Below, piece by piece: positions 1 through 6,270 of a stretch of DNA of 7,501 bases. Position 1 is the first letter of the stretch, and each line of letters starts with the position of its first letter. Source of the DNA: Planctomycetota bacterium (GTDB taxonomy: Bacteria > Planctomycetota > SBBH01 > JACQRN01). The position numbers and the translations under genes are program-made. The stretch covers positions 1 to 7,501 of the forward strand of contig JACQRN010000201.1 in assembly GCA_016206515.1 (NCBI GenBank), written 5' to 3'. The notes below the pieces were generated by a model, which saw nothing but the letters and a program-made list of their open reading frames with translations, did not search any database and was not told where the DNA came from.

Positions 1-104
1 ACCACCACCATGTCGGGAGGGTCCGCCAGCGCGCGCACGCGGCGCACCACCTCCCCGATCTTCCCCTGCTCGTTCAAGGCGGGGGCGATGAGGACGACCC
101 TCAC
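1..104 (-). CDS. GT2 family glycosyltransferase, N-terminus only (truncated by window edge)
   Basis: Thirty-four codons are visible, starting at a GTG. The peptide begins MRVVLIAPALNEQGKIGEVV and ends ADPPDMVVV at the window edge. This is the classic first beta-strand and NE-containing loop of GT-A fold family 2 enzymes, where a hydrophobic strand is followed by P-x-x-N-E and then a second strand leading to the nucleotide-binding DDGS/T motif, which would lie just outside the window. The GTG overlaps the stop of the preceding glycosyltransferase frame as GTGA, and a GGAGG lies at 110-114, so the start is well supported and translation is probably coupled. Enzymes of this group (dolichyl/polyprenyl-phosphate mannose or glucose synthase-like) often make lipid-linked sugar donors for neighbouring GT-C transferases. 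That role is inferred from context, and the acceptor and sugar cannot be told from this fragment. Confidence 0.8.
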   Translation of the reverse strand, partial: MRVVLIAPALNEQGKIGEVVRRVRALADPPDMVV

Positions 105-547
105 CGGCGCCTCCAGAGGGTGATCTCGAAGACCATCAGGTCGAGGTCGGTCCCCGTCGCGCCGCGCGGGTAGAACCACGCGGGGAACGGGTAGGGGCGT
201 CTCCATCGTTCCGCGGGAACGTAGTCCCTCTGGAGGATCCGCTGCGCCTCCTCCGAGAGGACGACCCACTGCACGTCGCTGACGACGACCGCCTCCGGCG
301 GCGCGCCGTCCGCGGCCGCTCCGGGGAATGGAACGACGCTCCAAGGGACCGCGGGATCCCCCTTCAGGCCCTGGTAGAGCGACGGTGGGCCCGCGAAGTA
401 GGCGTACGGCGGCGCGCCGACGCGAGCACCGGGATCGAGCGTGTCCGGAAGCCGCCGGTCGACCTCGTCGCGCAGGTCCGTCCCGAGGCAGACGCTCGCG
501 TGCGGGAGCGCCCAGAGGAGGGCGGCGCCCAGGACGGACAGCGCCAC
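101..547 (-). pseudogene. C-terminal part of the interrupted GT-C glycosyltransferase (148 codons after an in-frame TGA)
   Basis: This stretch is in the same reading frame as the upstream 346-codon glycosyltransferase piece and directly follows its TGA stop (TGA then GTG). It opens with a hydrophobic segment (VALSVLGAALLWALPHASVC), then DLRDEVDRRLPDTLDPGARV and a mixed alpha/beta, extracytoplasmic-looking tail ending VFEITLWRRR. Many GT39/ArnT-like proteins have exactly this ending: a last membrane helix, a 'D-T-R ... lPpGarV' segment and a periplasmic tail. No Shine-Dalgarno precedes the GTG at 547-545; the upstream bases are GC-rich with no GGAG. I therefore read it as the displaced C-terminus of the same enzyme rather than a gene of its own. 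Reinitiation at the adjacent GTG or read-through could still make a product. Its stop overlaps the GT2 start. Confidence 0.7.
110..114 (-). promoter_or_regulatory. Shine-Dalgarno for the GT2 gene
   Basis: GGAGG on the minus strand lies 5 nt upstream of the GTG at 104-102. It sits inside the last codons of the preceding frame and decides this start. Confidence 0.65.
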
Positions 548-1588
548 TCAGCGCGGGCGCGCGACGACCGGCGCGGCCGCGAGAGCGGCGAACGGGATCG
601 CCGGGATCAGGAGCGCCAGCGACCCGCCGCGCGCCAGGAGGATCGCGGCCGGGATCGGGAGGAGGTGGGCGAGCAGATAGGGCAGACGGGTGTCCCTGCG
701 CAGGGATCCCGCCACCGCCGCGACCAGGAGCGGCGGTCCCCAGCCCCACGCCATCCACTTCCCCAGCATCGCGCATCGCGCCAGGATCGGCGGGACCTCC
801 CCCACGCCGTGGGCGGAGCGGATGCGCGAGAACATCTCCAGGACGCCGGAAGGGTCGGTGACCAGGGGGGGGAAGGAGAGCACCCCGGCGAACGCCGCGC
901 AGGCGGCGAAGGTCGCCCAGATCCGTCCGGTCGCGCGACCGCGCCACAGGGCGAGAACGAGGGCGGGAAGCGCCAGGGCGCAGGAGAGTTTGGTCCCGAC
1001 GGCGGCACCGAAGGCGAGCCCCATCGCCGCGGCGGAGCGTTTCGTCGGCGCCTCGGCGCCTCGCGCGCCCGCCCAGGCGGCGAGCGTCCACCAGAGTGCG
1101 GCGGGGACGTTGAACAGGTTCAGGTGCGATTGGACGATGTGGGCGGGCGCCATCGCGACCAGCGCGCCGGCCGTCACCCCCGCGCGCGCGTCCTTCCAGA
1201 GGAAGGTCCCGAACCGGATGACCGCCCAGACCGTCGCCAGGGCCATGGCGAGCGACAGGGAACGCCCGACGACGTAGAGCGGTGCCAGGATGCCGGGGTC
1301 GGCCGCCGCTTCCTCCCGCGAGGCCGGCAGGTGCAGCACCCCGGTCCACGAAAGCGCCTTGCAGAGGCCGCCGACCAGGATCGGGTGCAGCGGGGTCTGG
1401 TACGAGCCGCCCTCCGCCACGGGGTGGCCCGCCTCCTGCATCCGTTCGAGGATCAGGAAGAGGGTCGACTCGTCCGGGACGTAGGAAAGAGGGCGCCCCG
1501 GCGCCGGGAGGCACCAGCCGATCCCCGCCAGCCGCAGGGCGAGCGCAAGCGCCAGGACGCCCCAGGTCCAGGCCCGCTCCGCGCTCAC
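548..1588 (-). pseudogene. GT-C (GT39/ArnT-like) membrane glycosyltransferase, N-terminal 346 codons up to an in-frame TGA
   Basis: It starts at a GTG 7 nt after the TAG of the hydrolase gene and encodes an integral membrane protein with many hydrophobic helices. After the first helix (about residues 7-25) comes the extracytoplasmic loop with Y-V-P-D39-E40, the acidic site expected of GT-C transferases that use polyprenyl-phosphate sugars. Then come TPLHPILVGGL (65-75), the helix after QSHLNLFNVP, and GLAFGAAVGTKLSCALALPA (190-209), which corresponds to the 'GLa.G.a..TK....l.lP' pattern of this family. The segment GGSLALLIPAIPFAAL (321-336) matches the usual late 'R-Y-L-L-P-x-x-P' helix. The frame then hits TGA (548-550) in the context ARPR-stop-VALS, yet the expected final helix and periplasmic domain continue in the same frame. 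A TGG-to-TGA change would explain this. Neither the sugar transferred nor the acceptor can be determined. Confidence 0.75.
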
Positions 1589-1595
1589 CCGGACC

Positions 1596-2480
1596 CTACT
1601 CGCCGGCGGGAGGAGGCGATCCCAGCCGTTCGCGGATCCAGGCGAGGATCGTGTCCCGGACCTCCGTGCCGCGCTCGCCGCCGGACAGGAGCGCGGTCCC
1701 GTGCTCCTCGTGGCGGCCGACGGGCGGGATCTCGACGAGGCGGGAGGCCGGGTTCCCCGCGGCGAGCGCCTGCGCGATCTCCCTCGCCTGGTCGAGATGC
1801 TCCTCTTCCTCTCCCGCCAGGACGAGCGCGGGGACCTCCGAGGCGGCCCCGACCGCCTCGCGCACCGAGAGCCCACGGAACTCCCAGCGGGGGGAGAGGA
1901 GGACCAACGCCCGGACCTCCCCGGCATGCTTCGCGGCCCAGGCGATCGCCGCGCCGGCGCCGACGCTCGCCCCGACGACGGCCAGTCGGGACGGGTCGGA
2001 GAGGGCTCGCGGCGCGAGGTAGGAGGCGGCGGCATCGACATCGAGCGGGAGGCGCGCGAAGTCGCCCGGGAGGAAGTTCAGGAACTCGTACGGCTCGCCG
2101 CGGCGGGTCCGGGAGTCGCCGTGCCCGCGCAGGTCGAGCGCCAGCGCCCCGTACCCCTCGTCGCGCAGCGCGGGCGCCAGGGCGCGCCAGTCCTCGCGGT
2201 CGCGCGCGAGCATGTGCAGCAGCAGCACGAATCCCGACGGCGGCTCGTCGGGTTCCAGGAGGGAGCCGCCCAGGAGGACGCCGTCCTCCGTCTCGATCGA
2301 GACGTTCCACCCCGTTGTACGCAGGGAGGGAAGTGCGCTCACCTGCGGCGCGATGCGTTCCGTATCACCGTCCGGGGGGGAGGGCCCGTCCGGCGAGGGC
2401 GGGCCTTCCTGCGCGGCGGCGCCCGCGAGGCACGCGAGGAGGGCGAGGAGGGCGAGGACGCCGATGGGGCGGCGCTTCAC
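1596..2480 (-). CDS. Exported alpha/beta-hydrolase fold protein
   Basis: This is a 294-residue protein starting at a GTG that overlaps the stop of the upstream TPR gene (GTGA). Residues 1-23 form a signal peptide: KRR, a leucine/alanine core and an A-x-A site before Gln24. A cysteine at 17 makes a lipoprotein reading possible, but the lipobox (LLAC) is poor. After a Pro/Asp-rich linker, the hydrolase fold covers about 60-288. It has strand and oxyanion loop FVLLLHM (84-90), LDLRGHGDS (115-123), nucleophile elbow G170-A-S172-V-G174, an acidic region AGEEEEHLD (222-230) where the third-strand acid should lie, and catalytic-histidine candidates at 257 and 260 (RHEEHGTALL). The His-Gly of the oxyanion loop is His-Met here. 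It is probably a periplasmic esterase or peptidase-like hydrolase. Next to glycosyltransferases it could trim or deacylate a glycan, but the substrate is not readable from sequence. Confidence 0.85.
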   Translation of the reverse strand: MKRRPIGVLALLALLACLAGAAAQEGPPSPDGPSPPDGDTERIAPQVSALPSLRTTGWNVSIETEDGVLLGGSLLEPDEPPSGFVLLLHMLARDREDWRALAPALRDEGYGALALDLRGHGDSRTRRGEPYEFLNFLPGDFARLPLDVDAAASYLAPRALSDPSRLAVVGASVGAGAAIAWAAKHAGEVRALVLLSPRWEFRGLSVREAVGAASEVPALVLAGEEEEHLDQAREIAQALAAGNPASRLVEIPPVGRHEEHGTALLSGGERGTEVRDTILAWIRERLGSPPPAGE

Positions 2481-3388
2481 TCGCGCTCCGGGGGCGCGGG
2501 CGGCTCCTCCGGGGTGTCGAGGCGGCGCGAGATCGACGCAATGCGCCGCTCGGCCGACTCCCGCTCGGTCTGGGAGGAGGAGTGCTCCAGCACGGCGCGG
2601 TACGCGTCGAGCGCCGCGGCGCGGTCGCGCAGGTTGTAGTCGAGGATGTAGGCGATCCGGTACCAGGCGTCGGTCGACGTCACGGGGTTCCACGCGACGC
2701 ACTTGCGGTAGTACTCGATCGCCTTCTCGTAGTTCGTGTGGTACTGGGATTCGTAGATGTACCCGATCCAGTGCGCCGCGTCGTCCGCCTTGTCCGACTC
2801 CGGATGCCGCAGGAGGAGCTGCTGGTACCGTTCGAGCGCGGCGGTGAGGTTCTCGTGCCGCTTGAGGGGGTTCATGCGCCGGCGGAACGTCTCCGCCTCC
2901 TCGAGGAGGGCGTCCGCCTCCGGGATGAGGCGGGGGTGCGGACCGCTCCGCGACGCGTCCGGCCCCGAGCCGTGCGGCGCCTCCGGGGCGGGGGGGGCGA
3001 CGGTCACCGCCCTCTGGCAAGCCTCCCGCTCCGAGCGTGCGGAGGTGGCCCGGTCGGAGAGCTCCAGGTCGGTGTAGAACTGCTCGATCTGGCGCAGCTG
3101 CTGGAGGTAGGCGTTGCGGGCGCGAACGACGTCGGCGGCGAAGCGCTCCTCGTCTTCCAGGGTGTAGGGGAACTTGTGCCCGCACCCGGAGCAGAACCGG
3201 GCGTCCCCGAAGACGCGCGCCTGGCACCCCGGGCAGGACTTCATCGAGAGGAAGGCGTGGCCGCAGGAGGTGCAGAAGCGCGCCTCCTCGGCGAGTTCCA
3301 CGGAGCACTCGGGGCACGGCTTGGCGACGGCGCTCGCCGCGCAGAGTGTCAGGAGCAGCAGAACGGCGGACAGTCTGGTGCTTCGCAT
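2477..3388 (-). CDS. Exported double-zinc-ribbon and TPR-repeat protein
   Basis: This is a 303-residue protein with an ATG preceded by GGAGG at 3400-3396 (7 nt spacing). Residues 1-22 look like a Sec signal peptide (MRSTR, a leucine-rich core, then AVA before Lys23). Two zinc-ribbon units follow: CPEC (25-28) with CTSC (39-42), and CPGC (52-55) with CSGC (66-69), each followed by GH and a hydrophobic residue as in DZR/zinc-ribbon domains. After a possible helical segment (75-126) and a Pro/Gly-rich linker (130-155), the C-terminal half carries TPR-like helices at about 177-195, 205-230 and 238-268, such as YEKAIEYYRKCVAWNP and RAAALDAYRAVLEH. This resembles tetratricopeptide scaffolds of the cell envelope. 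It is first in a run of overlapping genes leading to the hydrolase and glycosyltransferases, so it may be a scaffold for that machinery. Zinc ribbons behind a signal peptide are unusual. The function is unknown. Confidence 0.85.
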   Translation of the reverse strand: MRSTRLSAVLLLLTLCAASAVAKPCPECSVELAEEARFCTSCGHAFLSMKSCPGCQARVFGDARFCSGCGHKFPYTLEDEERFAADVVRARNAYLQQLRQIEQFYTDLELSDRATSARSEREACQRAVTVAPPAPEAPHGSGPDASRSGPHPRLIPEADALLEEAETFRRRMNPLKRHENLTAALERYQQLLLRHPESDKADDAAHWIGYIYESQYHTNYEKAIEYYRKCVAWNPVTSTDAWYRIAYILDYNLRDRAAALDAYRAVLEHSSSQTERESAERRIASISRRLDTPEEPPAPPERE

Positions 3389-3395
3389 GGTCGGG

Positions 3396-3400
3396 CCTCC
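3396..3400 (-). promoter_or_regulatory. Shine-Dalgarno for the zinc-ribbon/TPR gene
   Basis: GGAGG on the minus strand is 7 nt before the ATG at 3388-3386. It favours this start over upstream in-frame starts, and only this start exposes the signal peptide at the N-terminus. Confidence 0.75.
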
Positions 3401-3402
3401 TT

Positions 3403-3415
3403 GCAGGAATCCTGC
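3403..3415. promoter_or_regulatory. 13-bp perfect dyad GCAGGA-A-TCCTGC in the divergent intergenic region
   Basis: The left arm GCAGGA and right arm TCCTGC are exact reverse complements around a single A at 3409. The dyad lies just upstream of the minus-strand Shine-Dalgarno, near the likely transcription start of that gene. It could be an operator half or a small leader hairpin (stem GCAGG, loop AAT). Confidence 0.35.
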
Positions 3416-3420
3416 GCGGG

Positions 3421-3433
3421 ACATTCTAAATGT
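3421..3433. promoter_or_regulatory. 13-bp perfect dyad ACATT-CTA-AATGT overlapping -10-like elements
   Basis: ACATT and AATGT are exact reverse complements around CTA. It is the most AT-rich patch of the intergenic region. On the minus strand it contains TAGAAT (3428-3423), one mismatch from a TATAAT -10 box. On the plus strand it contains TCTAAA (3425-3430), 18 nt after TTGCAG (3401-3406). No convincing -35 is seen for the minus strand. It plausibly holds divergent promoters for the zinc-ribbon/TPR operon and the WcaJ-like gene. Confidence 0.35.
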
Positions 3434-3473
3434 TTCCCACCAGGCTCCGCGAGGCGGTAAAGATAACGCCCCG

Positions 3474-4874
3474 GTGCTCAAGCGCCACCACCAGGTCTTC
3501 TCCTCCCTCCTGATTGCGGGGGATCTCGTGCTCGTGGCGCTCTCCTGGGGGCTCCTCCTGTGGTTGGAGCGGTGGGACGCGGTCAGCGCCCCCTTCCGCA
3601 TCCGTCTGCAACTGGGACTCCCGCGCGCGCACCTCCAGGCGCTCCTGGCGGTCCTGCCCCTGTACCACCTCGTGTACCGCGCGACGGGGTTGTACCTCCC
3701 CCGCCGCTTCCGATCGCTCGGGGCGGACCTGTTCGACGTCGTGCGCGCCTCGGCGGTCTCCTTCGGCGCGTCGGTCTTCGCCTGCTTCTTCCTCTACCGG
3801 ATCGGGAGCCGGACCGCGTACGCGACGTTCTTCTGCGGCTCGCTCCTGTCGACCGTCTCCTTCCATCTTCTGGCGCGCGCGGTTCTGCAGCGCCTGCGCG
3901 AGCGGGGGTGGAACCTCCGTCACGTCCTGGTGGTCGGGTGCGGCGCCTCCGCGCGCGCCGCCGTCGAGCGCCTCGCGCGCAACCCCTGGATGGGGCTGTC
4001 GGTGGCTGGCGTCGTCGAGGACGCCGCGCTCGAACCCCCTCCGGGGACGCCGCGTCTTGGGGGCATCCACGATCTGCACGAGGTGATCGCCCGGCACGGG
4101 ATCGACCAGGTGATCGTGGCGCTCCCGATGGAGCGTCACGCGGACGTCGCGCGCGTGCTCGACGCCCTGACCCGGGAGACGGTCGACGTGCGGATCGTGC
4201 CGGACCTCACCAGTTTCCTCACCCTCAACTGCTCGGTCGGGGAACTCGACGGTCTGCCGATGCTCAACCTGCGCGAGTCCCCCCTCTACGGCTGGAACCG
4301 GGTCGCCAAGCGGGTCCTGGACATCCTCCTGTCGCTCCTGATCCTGGTGCTCTTTGCCGTCCCGATGCTACTGATCGCAGCCGCGATCAAGATGACCTCG
4401 CGCGGGCCTCTGTTCTACACCCAGGAGCGGCTCGGCCTCGACGGGCGCGTCTTCCGGATGTTGAAGTTCCGCACGATGGTCCCCGACGCCGAGCGCTCCA
4501 CCGGCGCGGTCTGGGCGAGGCAGGACGACCCGCGCCGCACGCGTCTGGGGTCGTTCCTGCGCGCGACGTCGCTCGACGAGCTGCCGCAGTTTTTTAACGT
4601 GCTGAAAGGCGAGATGTCGATCGTCGGCCCGCGCCCCGAGCGCCCCGAATTCATCGGCGACTTCACGCGGAAGATCCCCGCCTACATGCTGCGCCATAAG
4701 ATGAAGGCCGGGATCACCGGCTGGGCCCAGATCAACGGCTGGCGCGGCAACACCTCCCTGGAAAAGCGCATCGAGTACGACCTCTACTACATCGAGCACT
4801 GGTCGGTCTGGTTCGACCTGCGGATCATCGCCCTGACGCCGTTCAAGGGGCTGGTGAACCGGAACGCGTACTGA
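3474..4874 (+). CDS. WcaJ-type undecaprenyl-phosphate sugar phosphotransferase (exopolysaccharide initiation)
   Basis: This is a 466-residue polytopic membrane enzyme of the bacterial sugar transferase (polyprenyl phosphohexose-1-phosphate transferase) family. It moves a sugar-1-phosphate, usually glucose or galactose, from a UDP-sugar to undecaprenyl phosphate, the first step of exopolysaccharide or O-unit assembly. Four N-terminal hydrophobic helices (about 9-31, 52-70, 86-108, 115-136) are followed by a Rossmann-like CoA_binding_3 region starting VLVVGCGASARAAVERL (151-167). A membrane segment (281-304) leads into the catalytic domain: KFRTM (331-335), S-L-D368-E369-L-P-Q-F-F-N-V-L-K-G with the Asp-Glu catalytic dyad, SIVGPRPE (382-389), GITGWAQINGWRGNT (413-427) and the end VNRNAY, typical of the WcaJ/TIGR03023 group. 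The length is normal and no residue is missing. The GTG start is chosen because LKRHH followed at once by the first helix is the usual beginning; the Shine-Dalgarno is weak. It diverges from the glycosyltransferase operon. Confidence 0.92.
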   Translation: MLKRHHQVFSSLLIAGDLVLVALSWGLLLWLERWDAVSAPFRIRLQLGLPRAHLQALLAVLPLYHLVYRATGLYLPRRFRSLGADLFDVVRASAVSFGASVFACFFLYRIGSRTAYATFFCGSLLSTVSFHLLARAVLQRLRERGWNLRHVLVVGCGASARAAVERLARNPWMGLSVAGVVEDAALEPPPGTPRLGGIHDLHEVIARHGIDQVIVALPMERHADVARVLDALTRETVDVRIVPDLTSFLTLNCSVGELDGLPMLNLRESPLYGWNRVAKRVLDILLSLLILVLFAVPMLLIAAAIKMTSRGPLFYTQERLGLDGRVFRMLKFRTMVPDAERSTGAVWARQDDPRRTRLGSFLRATSLDELPQFFNVLKGEMSIVGPRPERPEFIGDFTRKIPAYMLRHKMKAGITGWAQINGWRGNTSLEKRIEYDLYYIEHWSVWFDLRIIALTPFKGLVNRNAY

Positions 4875-4884
4875 CGACCGTGGT
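4875..4884. other. 10-bp tail-to-tail gap between convergent genes
   Basis: The WcaJ-like stop (TGA, 4872-4874) and the FecR-gene stop (TAG, 4887-4885) face each other. A short dyad GACC-GT-GGTC (4876-4885) spans the gap, but there is no T-tract on either strand, so I do not call a terminator. Confidence 0.6.
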
Positions 4885-6270
4885 CTATCTCCCCGCCTCC
4901 GACTGGCCGAGGCCTTCCACTCGCTCGTACTGCTGCGGAGTCAGAAAAGCGGACATCGTGCTCTCCGCATCGCGGTAGATCTCGGCCATCCCCTCTACCT
5001 GCCAGGGTTCGAGTCCTGCGTGCGGGTCCGAGAATCCATGGAACGGGAGCAGCCGGTGCTTGGGAACCCCCAGCGACTCCAGGCGGCGCTCGGAATCCGC
5101 ATACAGTTGCCGGATTCGTTCCCTCTGTGAGTCGGACAGATTCGCATCCGGCGGCATCATGCCGTCCAGGAGCGCGACAGCAACCGTCGCCCCCAGTTCC
5201 CCATGAAGTCGTTCACGCTGGAGGAAGATCCGGCTGTAGGCGGCCATCGTCCCGCCAGCGGCGGACAACATCTGCTGTTCTTGTTCCGGAGTCAGCGTGT
5301 CGCCTGTCGCGTGCTCGATCTCCATCATGGGGCGCATTCCGGCGACGAGCTGCTGGACCGCGTCCAGCACCTCCGCGCGCGCGCGTTCCTCCTCGGCGAG
5401 CTCCGCAGGGAGGGCCGGGGTCTCGACGGTCGCACTGGAGTCGGCCGCGATCGCCTCGCGAGATGCGGCGACCTGCTCCGCCTCGCGCAGCAGCCGTTCC
5501 CGCTCCTCCACGGTCCGCTCGCGGAGCGCGAGAGCCCGCTCTCGCTGCGCGGCCTGCTCCAGCCTCCGCGCCCCGTCCCGGTCGACCTCGAGGCGCTCGC
5601 CCGCCGCGACCGGGGTCGCCTTTCCGATGCCCGAATCCATGTAATGGACCAGGCCGCTGGTCACCGCCACCGTCACGATCGCCGTCGCGCTTCCCACGAT
5701 CCAGTCCCGTTGCGTGATCATTCCGCCCTCCCGCGCGTCAGCGCGCACCGCGATCCCGAACGCCGTCCCCACGACCTCGATCCGTCCCTCCGGTACATCG
5801 ACTGCGAAGCTCCCCGCCCCAGGCACCACGGAGAAGAGGGCCTCCCCCGTCTCGATCCGTGCCACCTTTCCCGGTCGCCGGCCTTCCAGCACGAGGCGGC
5901 ACCCGGGCGCGAGGTCGACGGTGCTTCCATCGGAGAGGCGCACCTCGCGCCCGGCTCGCGCCCCCTCCAGGCGCTCCCCGGATGCCGCGGGGGTCCAGGT
6001 CTCCCCGGGATCGGCGCGCGTCCAGGCGACCGTCCGATCCCCATGCGGCGCCCGCGCGGCAAGGATACTCAGGGACAGGACGAGTCCCGCGGCGAGCCCC
6101 GCTCCCGGCGCGCGCCACCGTTCCCCCGTGCGTGCGACCGGCGACCCTGCCGCCGCCAGGGCATCCAGGCGCGCGCGCCCCCCGGGGGGAAGCCCCCGTG
6201 GCAGAGGCCCGACGGCGCGCAGACGCTCCGCCAGGTCATCCCGGTCTTGCGCCGACGGATCCTGGGTCAT
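4885..6270 (-). CDS. FecR-domain anti-sigma-like membrane protein with C-terminal LTxxQ (Spy/CpxP-like) region
   Basis: This is a 461-residue protein whose ATG overlaps the sigma-factor stop (ATGA). Residues 1-55 are hydrophilic, the expected cytoplasmic sigma-binding part, followed by a membrane segment GAGLAAGLVLSLSILAA (56-72). The FecR domain covers about 85-176, including REVRLSDGSTVDLAPGCRL (108-126), IETGEALFSV (139-148) and EVVGTAFGIAV (165-175). A second hydrophobic stretch, WIVGSATAIVTVAVTSGLVHY (190-210), interrupts or ends it; PVAAGERLEV (220-229) resembles the last FecR strand. A charged coiled coil follows (233-275). The C-terminal third has four LTxxQ-like motifs: LTPEQ (326), LSDSQ (378), LEPWQ (420) and LTPQQ (443), the hallmark of Spy/CpxP periplasmic helical proteins. 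The likely role is to hold the neighbouring ECF sigma factor and release it on an envelope signal. FecR anti-sigma proteins are usually shorter, so this may be a fusion of two genes. Confidence 0.8.
   Translation of the reverse strand: MTQDPSAQDRDDLAERLRAVGPLPRGLPPGGRARLDALAAAGSPVARTGERWRAPGAGLAAGLVLSLSILAARAPHGDRTVAWTRADPGETWTPAASGERLEGARAGREVRLSDGSTVDLAPGCRLVLEGRRPGKVARIETGEALFSVVPGAGSFAVDVPEGRIEVVGTAFGIAVRADAREGGMITQRDWIVGSATAIVTVAVTSGLVHYMDSGIGKATPVAAGERLEVDRDGARRLEQAAQRERALALRERTVEERERLLREAEQVAASREAIAADSSATVETPALPAELAEEERARAEVLDAVQQLVAGMRPMMEIEHATGDTLTPEQEQQMLSAAGGTMAAYSRIFLQRERLHGELGATVAVALLDGMMPPDANLSDSQRERIRQLYADSERRLESLGVPKHRLLPFHGFSDPHAGLEPWQVEGMAEIYRDAESTMSAFLTPQQYERVEGLGQSEAGR
5719..5731 (-). 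promoter_or_regulatory. Internal Shine-Dalgarno and ATG within the FecR gene (possible second start at codon 184)
   Basis: On the minus strand GGGAGGGCGGA is followed by ATG (5721-5719). GGAGG at 5731-5727 is 5 nt from the ATG, better than the ribosome-binding site of most genes here. From it a 278-residue product would begin MITQRDWIVGSATAIV, a typical N-in membrane anchor, then the coiled coil and LTxxQ region. In another frame a TGA (5720-5718) overlaps this ATG as ATGA, the same junction type used elsewhere in the window. Confidence 0.5.

Noticed and set aside
520..560. TGA at 548-550 as a selenocysteine codon; a GGCGC/GCGCC hairpin can form just downstream
   Set aside because: The position is a loop before a membrane helix of a glycosyltransferase, where no selenoprotein is known, and GC-rich hairpins are common by chance. 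A Trp-to-stop substitution is simpler.
500..3460. A very long plus-strand open frame (986 codons) opposite the glycosyltransferase operon
   Set aside because: Its translation is Arg/Gly/Pro/Ala-rich with no family motifs, and it lies wholly antisense to minus-strand genes with clear domains. In GC-rich DNA such antisense frames stay open by composition.
3174..3473. Longer N-terminus for the WcaJ-like gene (in-frame ATGs upstream, for example 3387)
   Set aside because: The extra residues have no hydrophobic or family-like sequence, would overlap the divergent gene and its ribosome-binding site, and would bury the intergenic promoter region.
3389..3601. Longer start for the zinc-ribbon/TPR gene in the upstream open frame
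   Set aside because: The GGAGG at 3400-3396 and the signal peptide directly after the ATG at 3388 both favour the shorter form; the extra residues overlap the WcaJ-like gene.
5718..6118. Alternative-frame minus-strand open frames across the FecR domain
   Set aside because: They encode Arg/Gly-rich sequence without motifs; the FecR motifs are in the annotated frame. Only the TGA at 5720-5718 is of interest, as the ATGA overlap with the internal start.
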